Source of the DNA: an uncultured Alphaproteobacteria bacterium
GTDB taxonomy: Bacteria; Pseudomonadota; Alphaproteobacteria; Caulobacterales; Caulobacteraceae
NCBI GenBank assembly: GCA_937920085.1
Contig: CALETE010000058.1
Coordinates: 1-64,000 of the forward strand
Direction: 5' to 3'
Length of the DNA: 64,000 bases
Shown here piece after piece: positions 1-7,942 of this stretch; position 1 is the stretch's first letter, and each line of letters begins with the position of its first letter. Both the position numbers and the translations under genes were made by a program. The notes beneath the pieces are model-generated. The model was not told where the DNA came from, searched no databases, and saw nothing but the letters and a program-made list of their open reading frames with translations.

Positions 1-1
1 T

Positions 2-931
2 CACGTCGACCTTGCCCCAGGAACAGGCTTCCTTGAGGGTCGAGGAGGAGCAGGCGCCGTCGCGGACGTCGGCGACGGTGATCTGAACGGCGTATTTATG
101 CATTTCCGCTTCGTGGCCGAGGATTTCGGCGCAGACCACCGTGTCTTGGGCGAAGTTCTTCGGAACCCCGCCGCCGACCATGAAGAGGCCCGTGGTCCCC
201 GCCGCCAGCTTGATGTCGGTGAGTTCGCGGAAATCGGCCACGGCGTCGATGGTGAGGTAGGGCTTTCCCGCCTTCATCCGCTCAACCTGGTGCTTGACGA
301 GGCCGAAGCCGGCTGAAGAGTCGACAAAGGCCGGGCAGAAGATCGGCACGCCTTCTTCATAGGCGGTCTGGACCAGGGAGCCTTCTTTCTTCGCATTGCC
401 AGCCGCCAGCCACTTGCCCATTTCCCAGATGAATTCACGGCTGGAATAGGGGCGCGGCTCGAGCATTTCGCAGAGGGCGTAGATCGTCCCGTCGCAGTTC
501 TGAAGCTCTTCTTCGTCGATATAGGTGTCGTAGATCCGGTCGATATAAAGATCGCGCAGGTCGCGGTCGTCCACATTGGACTGGGCCTGATAGTGCTTGA
601 AGCCGAGAGCTTCAAAGAAATCCATGTCGACGATGGAAGCGCCGGTGGCGACGATGGTGTCGATCATGCCGTACTTCACCATGTCGCGGTAAATGTGCAT
701 GCAGCCGCCGGCGCTGGTGGAGCCCGCCAGGGTCAGCCAGGTGGAGCAGGTCGGGTCCTCCAGGGACATGGACAAGATATCGGCCGCGCGCGCCGTGTCA
801 CGGCTGGTGAAGCTCATCTTACGCATGGCGTCGATGATTGGCCGGGCGTCATATTGATCAATGGCGACATGCTCGACCGTGTTGGCGAGCAGCTCTGCCT
901 TGCGGTTGGTCGCCGAAACGTCAGCGTTCAT
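2..931 (-). CDS. Deoxyhypusine synthase-like protein (C-terminus cut by window edge)
   Basis: The first 310 codons are present; the stop lies beyond base 1. The fold family is the NAD-dependent deoxyhypusine/homospermidine synthases, which move the aminobutyl group of spermidine or putrescine to an acceptor amine. Recognisable stretches are STSAGGCMHIYRDMV, GATGASIVDMDFFEALGF-like and GGGVPKNF, and the very end of the visible part reads SWGK, the motif with the catalytic lysine of eukaryotic DHS. The Lys-His-His stretch that follows GGG in eukaryotic DHS is Lys-Asn-Phe here. Bacteria lack eIF5A, so the acceptor is probably a polyamine or another amine. The next gene on the same strand encodes an ornithine/lysine decarboxylase, supporting a polyamine role. 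The true product is not resolved by sequence. Confidence 0.85.
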   Translation of the reverse strand, partial: MNADVSATNRKAELLANTVEHVAIDQYDARPIIDAMRKMSFTSRDTARAADILSMSLEDPTCSTWLTLAGSTSAGGCMHIYRDMVKYGMIDTIVATGASIVDMDFFEALGFKHYQAQSNVDDRDLRDLYIDRIYDTYIDEEELQNCDGTIYALCEMLEPRPYSSREFIWEMGKWLAAGNAKKEGSLVQTAYEEGVPIFCPAFVDSSAGFGLVKHQVERMKAGKPYLTIDAVADFRELTDIKLAAGTTGLFMVGGGVPKNFAQDTVVCAEILGHEAEMHKYAVQITVADVRDGACSSSTLKEACSWGKVDV

Positions 932-1032
932 TCTCTTTGTGTCCTTGCTTTAAGAGCTTGAGCGCCCGTCCCATAGAAAAAGCGCGACCGGGACGGAGCG
1001 ACCGGCCGCGCCTATTAGCCTTTGACCTAGAG

Positions 1033-2319
1033 CTATCTCCGGCGGCGCTTCTTGCCACGAGCCCGCGACAGCTTGACGACGTTCAGCGTGTCCTGGCGCG
1101 GCACCGGGATTGACCGGCGGGCCAGTCCGAACATTGACCCCATGGGGGCGTCGTCCACCTGAACGGTCTCGTTGTCGCCATAGCCGTTGAACCGGGTGTT
1201 CATGGCCACGCCATAAGCCCCGATCATGCCGATTTCCACATAGTCGCCTTCGCGGACGTCTTCGGGCAACCAGAAGGGGCCCGGCATGTGGTCGATGGAA
1301 TCGCAGGTCGGGCCATAGAAGCGGAACGGCTTTAGCCCGCCCTCAACCTCGACGGCCTCGCCACCTTCATTGCGCAGAAGCTTTACAGGGAAGGGCCATT
1401 TGGAGTGCGCCGCATCGAACAGAGAGCCATAGCTGCCGTCGTTCAAATACAGGGCATCACCCTTGCGAAGGTCAACCTTGCACAAGAGGGATGAGGACTC
1501 CGCAACCAGGGATCGCCCAGGTTCGCACCAGAGTTCCGTGGTCTCATGGACCATCATCTCAGAGAAGCCGCGCTGGATCGAATCCACATAGTCGTCCAGG
1601 GCCGGAGGCACCATTCCGGGATAGACCGACGGAAAGCCGCCGCCCACATCCACAACATCTGCAAAGACGCCCGCACGGACCAGGGCTCTAGAAGCTTGGG
1701 TCATGGCCGCCTGGTAAGCGGTTGGACGCATGCACTGGCTACCCACATGGAAGGAGACGCCCATCAGTTCTTGCGTAGCCCGGCGGGCAGCCAGTAGCAG
1801 GGCCGGTGCCTGGTGGACTTCGATCCCAAACTTCCCCGACAAGGAATAGGCTGCACCCTCAGCAGACACCGCAAGACGAACCATCAGGTTCAAATCCTTG
1901 GCGCCGCCTGTGGCTTCAATGATCTTTGCCAGCTCTTCATGGGTGTCCAGCGCAAAGGTGCGGACTCCATAGTCGAAATAGGCCTGCGTGATCGCAGCCC
2001 GACTTTTCACCGGGTGCATAAACGCCATGCGCGATCCTGGGGCATGACGGCTCACGAGCTCGATCTCTGGGATCGAGGCCACATCGAAAGACGTCACGCC
2101 ATTGGCGGAGAGGGTCTCAATGACCCATGGCGAAGGGTTCGCCTTAACCGCGTAAAAAACGTCGCCTTGAAACTTGTCCTGGAACCAGCGCGCCGCTACC
2201 GCCACCGCGTCCGGCCGCACAAGTGCGACTGGACGTTCCGGTGAACGCTCACGGACCAGGTCCAGGGGCGTATGGTACCTGTGCACCTCACGCAACCCCC
2301 AACGGATTGTTGAACCCAA
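1033..2319 (-). CDS. Ornithine/lysine decarboxylase, PLP fold-III (group IV)
   Basis: Decarboxylates ornithine (or lysine) to putrescine (cadaverine), the entry step of polyamine synthesis. The alanine-racemase-type barrel carries the PLP lysine in YAVKANP (Lys59 counting from the first ATG), the phosphate-binding GGGFP, CEPGRSLV and the dimer-interface cysteine motif GPTCDS near the C-terminus. The first ATG gives 428 residues; an in-frame GTG 11 codons later (reading VHRYHTPLDLV) would match shorter relatives, and neither has a strong ribosome-binding site. The Arg/Lys-rich tail (RGKKRRRR) is unusual but open. It lies upstream of the deoxyhypusine-synthase-like gene on the same strand, 101 bases apart, a likely two-gene polyamine unit. 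Substrate preference between ornithine and lysine cannot be read from the sequence. Confidence 0.9.
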   Translation of the reverse strand: MGSTIRWGLREVHRYHTPLDLVRERSPERPVALVRPDAVAVAARWFQDKFQGDVFYAVKANPSPWVIETLSANGVTSFDVASIPEIELVSRHAPGSRMAFMHPVKSRAAITQAYFDYGVRTFALDTHEELAKIIEATGGAKDLNLMVRLAVSAEGAAYSLSGKFGIEVHQAPALLLAARRATQELMGVSFHVGSQCMRPTAYQAAMTQASRALVRAGVFADVVDVGGGFPSVYPGMVPPALDDYVDSIQRGFSEMMVHETTELWCEPGRSLVAESSSLLCKVDLRKGDALYLNDGSYGSLFDAAHSKWPFPVKLLRNEGGEAVEVEGGLKPFRFYGPTCDSIDHMPGPFWLPEDVREGDYVEIGMIGAYGVAMNTRFNGYGDNETVQVDDAPMGSMFGLARRSIPVPRQDTLNVVKLSRARGKKRRRR

Positions 2320-2555
2320 TCCGGCGTTAGCAGCGCTTTTGAGGACATCGGGTCCGCCGGAGCGGTGCGAATTAAGGGTAAAGACCCCCGATGTAAAGTG
2401 TTTTGATTTTGGGCAGAGTTAGCAGACTCTTAAGCCCTTAGCCTGTGCAGGCTGGACCGCCGACCGCCGCCTGTGCCATGTAGTCATTGCAAGGTTGAGC
2501 GCCATGTTTTGCCTCGAGCCTTGCGCGTGGAAACTCGTGGGACTTAACGCGCCTA

Positions 2556-3350
2556 ATGTCTGACCCTGCGGTTCTGTCCGTTCGAAATGTGTCCAAGACC
2601 TTCGGTACCCGCAGGGCGCTGGACGACGTGTCCGTGGATGTCGCCAAGGGCGAGATGATCGCCCTGATCGGCCCCTCAGGCTCCGGCAAGTCGACCCTTC
2701 TGCGGTCCATATCCGGTTTGCAAACCATCGATCCCGGGATTGGGGTGATCGAAGCCTTCGGCCTGGCAGTTCAGTCGGAAGGCCGGGTTTCTAATCGGGT
2801 GCGTGAAGCCCGGATTCGGATCGGCTTTATCTTCCAACAGTTCAACCTGGTCGGCCGACTGAGCCTATTCACAAATGTCGCCCTTGGGTCTTTGGGGCGT
2901 ATCTCGTTTCTGCAGGGCTTGTTTGGGCGATGGCCCCAGGAGACCCAGACGGCCACCATGGCGGCCCTAGGCCGGGTTGGCGTTGCTGAATATGCGGCAC
3001 AGCGGGCCAATACCCTTTCCGGTGGCCAGCAGCAGCGGGGCGCAATTGCCCGCGCCCTGGTCCAGAAGGCCAAGATCATTTTGGCCGATGAACCTGTGGC
3101 CTCCCTCGATCCGGTGGCCGCCCGCAAGGTCATGGAAATTCTGAGGGACCTGAACAAAACCGATGGCTTGACGGTCGTCGTGACCCTGCACCAGGTGGAC
3201 TACGCCCTGCGCTATTGTGACCGCGTCATTGCCTTGAAGTCTGGCAAGATCGTCTATGATGGTCTGGCCTCTGGCCTTGAGCAAAAACAGCTTATTGAAA
3301 TCTACGGCCCGGAATTCGAAGACGTGTTCTGGGAAGGAGCGCCAAAATGA
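2556..3350 (+). CDS. phnC: Phosphonate ABC transporter ATP-binding protein
   Basis: Cytoplasmic ATPase of a PhnCDE-type importer for phosphonates, phosphite or phosphate esters. Visible motifs: Walker A GPSGSGKST (residues 39-47), Q-loop FQQFNLVGR, signature LSGGQQQR (about 154-161) and Walker B IILADEP (about 174-180), then the H-loop TLHQVDYA. Length of 264 residues is normal for PhnC. The stop overlaps the start of phnD by four bases (ATGA), so the two are translationally coupled. The 236-base gap upstream separates it from the divergent decarboxylase gene and should contain its promoter; I found no convincing Pho box there. No C-P lyase or phosphonatase gene follows within the window, so the substrate is uncertain. 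Confidence 0.93.
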   Translation: MSDPAVLSVRNVSKTFGTRRALDDVSVDVAKGEMIALIGPSGSGKSTLLRSISGLQTIDPGIGVIEAFGLAVQSEGRVSNRVREARIRIGFIFQQFNLVGRLSLFTNVALGSLGRISFLQGLFGRWPQETQTATMAALGRVGVAEYAAQRANTLSGGQQQRGAIARALVQKAKIILADEPVASLDPVAARKVMEILRDLNKTDGLTVVVTLHQVDYALRYCDRVIALKSGKIVYDGLASGLEQKQLIEIYGPEFEDVFWEGAPK

Positions 3351-4408
3351 CCCCCGTTCAAATTGCCCGTCGCAGCTTTCTGGCTTCAGCCGCCGGATTT
3401 GGGGCCCTGACCCTCTCTGGATGCGGCAAGTCATCCGAGCCTGTGGATACCGGCGCGTCGGGCGTCCTCAAATTTTCGATTGTGGCACCGGAGAGCGCCT
3501 CCAGTCTGGAGGCCTTCTGGAAGCCGATCATTGCCGACATGGAAAAATCCACCGGCCTGAAGATCGTGCCCTTCTTCGGCGCCAACTACACCGCCCTGGT
3601 GGAAGCCCTGCGCTTCAAGCAGACCCATTTTGGCTGGTTCACCAATTTCTCTGGCCTGGAAGCTGTGCGCCGGGCAGGCGGCGAGGTGTTTGCCCGAACC
3701 TTCGATCCCTCTGGGGATGACGGCTATACCTCGGTGGTCATCGTGCCCGCCAAGAGCAAGACAACCCTGGAAGACGTCCTGAAGTGCGGCAAGACCCTAA
3801 ACTTCGGGATTGGCGATGCCAAGTCGACCTCTGGCACACTGGCCCCCAAGACCTATTTGTTCTCGCCGCACGGGATCGACGTCAACGACTGCTTCAAGAC
3901 GGTGAAGTCGGCCAACCACAACGCCAACCTTCTCGGCGTCGCCAATGGTGTCCTCGACGTGGCGACGGGCAATTCGACATCCATGCGGCTTAACCGCGAG
4001 CGGGATAAGGACCTAGCGGCCAAGGGCGAGCCCACAGTGGTAGACAAAGTCCGCGTCATTTGGACCTCGCCCCGCCTGCCCGAAGACCCGATCATTTGGC
4101 GCAAGGATCTCGATCCAGCGGTCAAGGAAAAGCTGCGCCAATTCTTTTTGACCTATGCCCAGGGTGAAGGCCCTGAAGCAGACCGTCAGCGCGCCCTCTT
4201 GGCCAAGATTTCCATCGGCGGATTTAAGTCGGCCGATGACAGCCATCTGTTGCCGGTGCGCGAGATGGAAGCCTCGGAAAATCTGCAGGAGGCCGTCCGG
4301 TCTAAGGACGCTGCCAAGGTCGAGGCGGCGCAAAAGGCGCTTGATGGGGTCAAGGCGGAGCAAGCCGCCTTGCAGGCTAAAACTGGCCAAGCCTTGGATG
4401 CCCAGTAG
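3347..4408 (+). CDS. phnD: Phosphonate ABC transporter substrate-binding lipoprotein
   Basis: Periplasmic binding protein that captures the phosphorus compound for PhnCE. The N-terminus MTPVQIARRSFLASAAGFG has a twin-arginine-like RRSFL motif and runs into a lipobox LSGC with Cys26, so it is probably an exported, lipid-anchored receptor. The body has the PhnD-type pattern (FSIVAPESASSLEAFWKPI, FFGANYTALVEALRF, GDDGYTSVVIVPA). The C-terminal 60 residues are Lys/Ala/Gln-rich and likely helical. It sits between phnC (4-base overlap) and phnE (6-base gap). The ligand cannot be called; phosphonate, phosphite, 2-aminoethylphosphonate or phosphate are all possible for this family. Confidence 0.92.
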   Translation: MTPVQIARRSFLASAAGFGALTLSGCGKSSEPVDTGASGVLKFSIVAPESASSLEAFWKPIIADMEKSTGLKIVPFFGANYTALVEALRFKQTHFGWFTNFSGLEAVRRAGGEVFARTFDPSGDDGYTSVVIVPAKSKTTLEDVLKCGKTLNFGIGDAKSTSGTLAPKTYLFSPHGIDVNDCFKTVKSANHNANLLGVANGVLDVATGNSTSMRLNRERDKDLAAKGEPTVVDKVRVIWTSPRLPEDPIIWRKDLDPAVKEKLRQFFLTYAQGEGPEADRQRALLAKISIGGFKSADDSHLLPVREMEASENLQEAVRSKDAAKVEAAQKALDGVKAEQAALQAKTGQALDAQ

Positions 4409-4414
4409 GTCGAC

Positions 4415-5221
4415 ATGAGCCCTGTTGCTGAAGCCACACTCCTGTCACCGCCAAAGCGCCCGCTTGGTGAGCAGGTGTTTGATCTTTGCCTATGGGGCGG
4501 GATTATCCTCATGCTGATCCTGGCCTTCGGGCCGGCGGAAATAAATAAGTTCCCCCTGCTGTTCGCGAAGTCCGAAAATATGCGGCAGTTCGGCTCAGGA
4601 TTCCTGCATCCGGACTTTTCCGATTGGCGAGACCTAATCGGCAAGATGTGGCTGACCATTCAAATGGCGCTTTGGGGCACGACCCTGGCCATAATTATTG
4701 CGGTTCCCATGGGATTGCTTGGCGCTCGAAATGTCGCACCGCCGGCGATCCAATTGCCCATTCGCCGCCTAATGGATCTGGTCAGGTCGGTGCCCGACCT
4801 GGTGATCGGCACAGCCTTCCTGGTGGCTGTTGGCCTGGGGCCCTTTGCCGGCGTGCTCGCCCTATCGATCAATACCGGCGGGGTCTTGGCCAAGCTGTTT
4901 GCCGAAGCCGTGGAATCCATCGACCGTGGTCCGGTTGAAGGGGTTCGGGCCACTGGCGCTGCGAAGCTGCAGGAGGTGGTCTGGGGCGTTATCCCACAAG
5001 TGGCCCCTCTATGGACCTCCTATGCGCTCTATCGCTTTGAATCCAATAGCCGTAGCGCCACAGTCCTTGGTCTGATCGGCGCAGGCGGCATTGGCCAAAT
5101 CCTGTTCGACAGCATGAACAGCTTCAATTACCAGCTCACCGCAGCCATCTCGATTGTCATTGTTGTGGCAGTAACGGGCATAGACCTGCTCAGCCAAACC
5201 ATCCGTTCACGCCTACTCTGA
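4415..5221 (+). CDS. phnE: Phosphonate ABC transporter permease
   Basis: Inner-membrane channel subunit of the PhnCDE importer. 268 residues with about six hydrophobic segments and the binding-protein-dependent permease EAA-type loop around EAVESIDRGPVEGVRATGAAKLQEVVWGVIPQV (given here as EAVESIDRG then EGVRATGA), the site that docks onto PhnC. Only one permease is present, so it presumably acts as a homodimer. It ends the phnCDE unit; the following 149 bases hold a candidate Pho box and the start of pstS, so read-through into pstS is possible but pstS seems to have its own promoter. Confidence 0.92.
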   Translation: MSPVAEATLLSPPKRPLGEQVFDLCLWGGIILMLILAFGPAEINKFPLLFAKSENMRQFGSGFLHPDFSDWRDLIGKMWLTIQMALWGTTLAIIIAVPMGLLGARNVAPPAIQLPIRRLMDLVRSVPDLVIGTAFLVAVGLGPFAGVLALSINTGGVLAKLFAEAVESIDRGPVEGVRATGAAKLQEVVWGVIPQVAPLWTSYALYRFESNSRSATVLGLIGAGGIGQILFDSMNSFNYQLTAAISIVIVVAVTGIDLLSQTIRSRLL

Positions 5222-5239
5222 CGCGTCCGCACGCCCGTA

Positions 5240-5272
5240 CCGTCACATAATTGCAAGATAAATGTCATGCGG
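5240..5272 (+). promoter_or_regulatory. Candidate Pho box upstream of pstS
   Basis: Three 11-base units in tandem: CCGTCACATAA, TTGCAAGATAA, ATGTCATGCGG. The GTCA cores of units one and three start exactly 22 bases apart (5242 and 5264), and the middle unit has GCAA in register. This is the spacing of PhoB-binding direct repeats. It lies about 100 bases upstream of the pstS start. The middle unit is degenerate, so this is a candidate only. Confidence 0.5.
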
Positions 5273-5370
5273 GCCGGATATTTCTGCAACCCCGGACTTG
5301 GGCCTGCGTTAGAACTGCCATCTCACAGCCGCCAAAGCCCCAATTCGTACTGAAGTTTTTGGAGATCCCA

Positions 5371-6423
5371 GTGCCAATCCGACGCTTAAAGCTCATCGCC
5401 GTTTGTGCCATCACAGCCTCGCTCAGCGCTCTAAGCGCCCCGGCCTTTGCCGCTCGGGACTATGTCTGGGCCGCTGGATCCTCAACTGTGTTTCCGTTTT
5501 CGACTCGGGTCGCTGAAAATTTCGCGAAGAAGACAGGGGCAAAAACCCCAAAGGTCGAAAGCCTTGGAACGGGGGGCGGCATCAAGCTGTTCTGCTCGGG
5601 ATCGGGCGATGGCTTCCCTGACATCGCCAATGCATCCCGGCCAATGAAGAAGTCGGAGTTTGAAGCCTGCGCCGCTAAGGGCGTCAAAGACATTGTTCAG
5701 GTCAAGATCGGGTTCGACGGGATCGTCGTGGCCGTGGATAAGGCCGGGCCAGATTTCGCCCTCAAACCAGAATACCTATACCTCGGCCTCGCCTCGCAGA
5801 TCGTCCAATATGGCAAGTTCGTTCCCAACAAGATTGTTGCCTGGAACCAGATCGCAAAGGGCCTGCCAGCCAAGAAGATCCTGGTCTATGGCCCCCCGCC
5901 ATCCTCTGGTACCCGTGATGCCTTTGTCGAACTTGCCATTGAAGCAGGTGCCCGCAAGTTCCCGGCAGCAGAGGCCTTGCACAGTGCCGACGAGGCCAAG
6001 TTCAAGCAAACCGTTGATCCGCTCCGCAAGGATGGCTGGGTCGACGCTGGCGAAAATGACAATGCGATAGTTCAGACCCTGACCAAGACCCCCGGTGCCC
6101 TAGGTGTCTTCGGATATTCCTTCCTCGAAGAGAATATGGACAAGGTCAAAGGCGCCACGGTCAATGGAGTTAAGCCCACCGCCGTAACCATCTCTGACGG
6201 CTCCTATCCCCTGTCCCGCAGCCTGTATATCTACGTCAAGAAGGCCAATATCGGCGTGACCCCGGGGCTTCGCGAATTCGTGAAGGAGTTCGTTTCAGAT
6301 GCCGCTTCGGGCCGTGGCGGATATCTGCAAAGCCGTGGCTTAGTGCCCCTGCCCGCCAGCCAGCACGACGCCCAAAAGGGTGTGGCAGACAAGCTGCCCG
6401 CCATGGGCCGCCCTGCGAGCTAA
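5371..6423 (+). CDS. pstS: Phosphate ABC transporter substrate-binding protein
   Basis: Periplasmic high-affinity phosphate receptor. The mature part begins after a Sec signal (basic RRLK, hydrophobic AVCAITASLSALSAPAFA, likely cleavage after AFA) and contains the phosphate-binding loops AAGSSTVFPF and PPSSGTRDAF, typical of PstS. The start is taken as GTG at 5371 because a GGAG ribosome-binding site sits six bases upstream and the signal peptide begins there; an earlier in-frame TTG would add 40 residues without signal character. 350 residues is normal. No pstC, pstA, pstB or phoU follows, so the receptor must serve a Pst channel encoded elsewhere, or act with PhnCE. A bidirectional terminator follows directly. 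Confidence 0.92.
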   Translation: MPIRRLKLIAVCAITASLSALSAPAFAARDYVWAAGSSTVFPFSTRVAENFAKKTGAKTPKVESLGTGGGIKLFCSGSGDGFPDIANASRPMKKSEFEACAAKGVKDIVQVKIGFDGIVVAVDKAGPDFALKPEYLYLGLASQIVQYGKFVPNKIVAWNQIAKGLPAKKILVYGPPPSSGTRDAFVELAIEAGARKFPAAEALHSADEAKFKQTVDPLRKDGWVDAGENDNAIVQTLTKTPGALGVFGYSFLEENMDKVKGATVNGVKPTAVTISDGSYPLSRSLYIYVKKANIGVTPGLREFVKEFVSDAASGRGGYLQSRGLVPLPASQHDAQKGVADKLPAMGRPAS

Positions 6424-6448
6424 TAGACGCTCGGCAGACTCAAAAGCG

Positions 6449-6483
6449 GCCGCGGGGCTCTAGGGCTCCGCGGCGTTTTATAT
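6449..6483. terminator. Rho-independent terminator, probably bidirectional
   Basis: A perfect seven-base stem GCCGCGG/CCGCGGC extends by three more pairs around the loop TCTAGG and is followed by GTTTTAT on the plus strand; on the minus strand the hairpin is followed by CGCTTTTG. It separates the convergent pstS and glycosyltransferase genes. Confidence 0.8.
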
Positions 6484-6498
6484 TGAAACGGGCTTAGG

Positions 6499-7902
6499 TC
6501 AGGCGGCTTCGGGCCGTCGACGACGCACCCTGGCCAAGCGCCGGAGCCTTCGCCAGAACCGCGTCTTCTGGGGTTCTGGATAGGGCTGAAGGTTGCGGAC
6601 AAAGTCTTCGGCACAAGCCCGCCATGAAAATCCTTCAGCAAACTTGCGCACAACCTCGCGGTCGAGCTTCAGGGCCTCTAGACAGGCCTCGCGCAGGCCT
6701 TCTGTGGCCGTTGCTGCCAGCACCCCGGCATTGGATCCGGGAATGATGTCTATGGGCCCTGGCGCCGGATAGGCCGCTACGGGCGCGCCAGTCGCCATGG
6801 CTTCCAGGATCACCAGGCCGAAGGTGTCGGTCAGGGATGGAAAGACAAAGACGTCAGCGCACGCGAAATGCGCCGCCAGATCTTCGCCGGACTTGGAGCC
6901 CGTAAAGACCGCCTCCGGATACTTCTCCTCCAGCTCTTCCTTCTGAGGGCCGGGGCCGACCACCACCTTGGTCCCCGGGAGGTCCAGACTGAGAAAGGCC
7001 TCGATATTCTTTTCAACAGCTACCCGGCCAACTGACAGGAAGATCGGGCGCTTCAGATGTGCATAGACGTCGGGCTGGTCGTCCCTCTTTGGGTGGAACT
7101 GGATCGTATCGACCCCCCGCGACCAGGGCGTGATATTATGAAACCCATGCTGCTCAAGCTCATCGCGCATGGTGGGGGTGGCGACCATCAGACGCCCCGA
7201 CGGCTTATGGAACCAGCGCATATAGGCATAGCCAGCCGCCAGGGGCAGGGGCAGGCGAGCCGAGACATATTCTGGGAAACGGGTGTGGTAGCTAGTGGTG
7301 AAGGGCAGCTTCCATTCCACACAGATACGCCGCGCCGCCAGACCAATTGGGCCTTCTGTGGCGATGTGAATAGCTTCAGGTTCGAAGGACTTGAACCTTT
7401 CCTGTACGGGCTCATAGGCCCCCACCGCGACCTTGATTTCGGCATAGGTGGGTAGGGGGAAGGTCTTGAACTGGTCTGGGCTGATAACCTCGACCGTATG
7501 ACCCATCTCACGCATTTCAGCGATCACGCGGGTTAGGGTGCGGACGACACCATTGACCTGTGGCTCCCAGGCGTCTGTCGCCACGAGGATTCGCATGGGT
7601 CGCAGGCCATCAATTTGGGTGCGCACTGCTTCGCGTACCCTGACCTTGCTTGGTCGATGCGGGGCAAGGGCCTCGGTTTGCAACCAGGCCCAGAAGGCAC
7701 CCATTAGCGCCTCCCGCGTCGGGAAATGGCGATAGACCGTGCGCTCGCCAACGCCGGCTTCGCTGGCGATTTCGGAATAGGTGACGTCTTCAACCGCGCC
7801 ATCTTCCAGCTTGCGGCCCACTGCGCGGAGAATTTGATCCCGCGTCTCAGCCTTTTGACGATCGCGCAAACCGGACACGTATTTCGAAATCGGCTCTTTC
7901 AT
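6499..7902 (-). CDS. TetR-type DNA-binding domain fused to GT4 lipid glycosyltransferase (Agt-like)
   Basis: One uninterrupted frame of 467 codons joins two unrelated parts. Residues about 18-70 are a canonical TetR helix-turn-helix (RDQILRAVGRK, then YSEIASEAGVGERTVYRHFP); the TetR ligand domain is missing. After a linker of about 30 residues, residue 103 (MRILVATDAWEPQVNGVVR) opens a full-length GT4 enzyme: N-terminal acceptor domain, GRVAVEKN, and the nucleotide-sugar region SLTDTFGLVILEAMATG, where the first Glu of the E-x7-E motif is Asp. The tail is strongly basic (RFWRRLRRLARVRRRR), suggesting membrane contact. An internal start at 7596 would give the enzyme alone, but no ribosome-binding site precedes it. 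The PlcP-like gene ends 40 bases upstream on the same strand; PlcP-Agt pairs make phosphorus-free glycolipids. DNA binding by the fusion is inferred. Confidence 0.85.
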   Translation of the reverse strand: MKEPISKYVSGLRDRQKAETRDQILRAVGRKLEDGAVEDVTYSEIASEAGVGERTVYRHFPTREALMGAFWAWLQTEALAPHRPSKVRVREAVRTQIDGLRPMRILVATDAWEPQVNGVVRTLTRVIAEMREMGHTVEVISPDQFKTFPLPTYAEIKVAVGAYEPVQERFKSFEPEAIHIATEGPIGLAARRICVEWKLPFTTSYHTRFPEYVSARLPLPLAAGYAYMRWFHKPSGRLMVATPTMRDELEQHGFHNITPWSRGVDTIQFHPKRDDQPDVYAHLKRPIFLSVGRVAVEKNIEAFLSLDLPGTKVVVGPGPQKEELEEKYPEAVFTGSKSGEDLAAHFACADVFVFPSLTDTFGLVILEAMATGAPVAAYPAPGPIDIIPGSNAGVLAATATEGLREACLEALKLDREVVRKFAEGFSWRACAEDFVRNLQPYPEPQKTRFWRRLRRLARVRRRRPEAA

Positions 7903-7942
7903 GGCAGCGAGACTGCCGCCAATTTACCAATTCTGTCAAGGC

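Noticed and set aside
2470..2500. GTGCCA and GTCATT upstream of phnC, looked at as a Pho box
   Set aside because: The cores are 9 bases apart, not 11, and do not match the repeat.
5251..5370. Longer pstS start at TTG 5251
   Set aside because: It falls inside the candidate Pho box and adds 40 residues before an evident signal peptide; GTG 5371 has GGAG upstream.
7597..7625. Separate start for the glycosyltransferase at ATG 7596
   Set aside because: No Shine-Dalgarno-like sequence within 15 bases upstream, so the fused reading is preferred, though not excluded.
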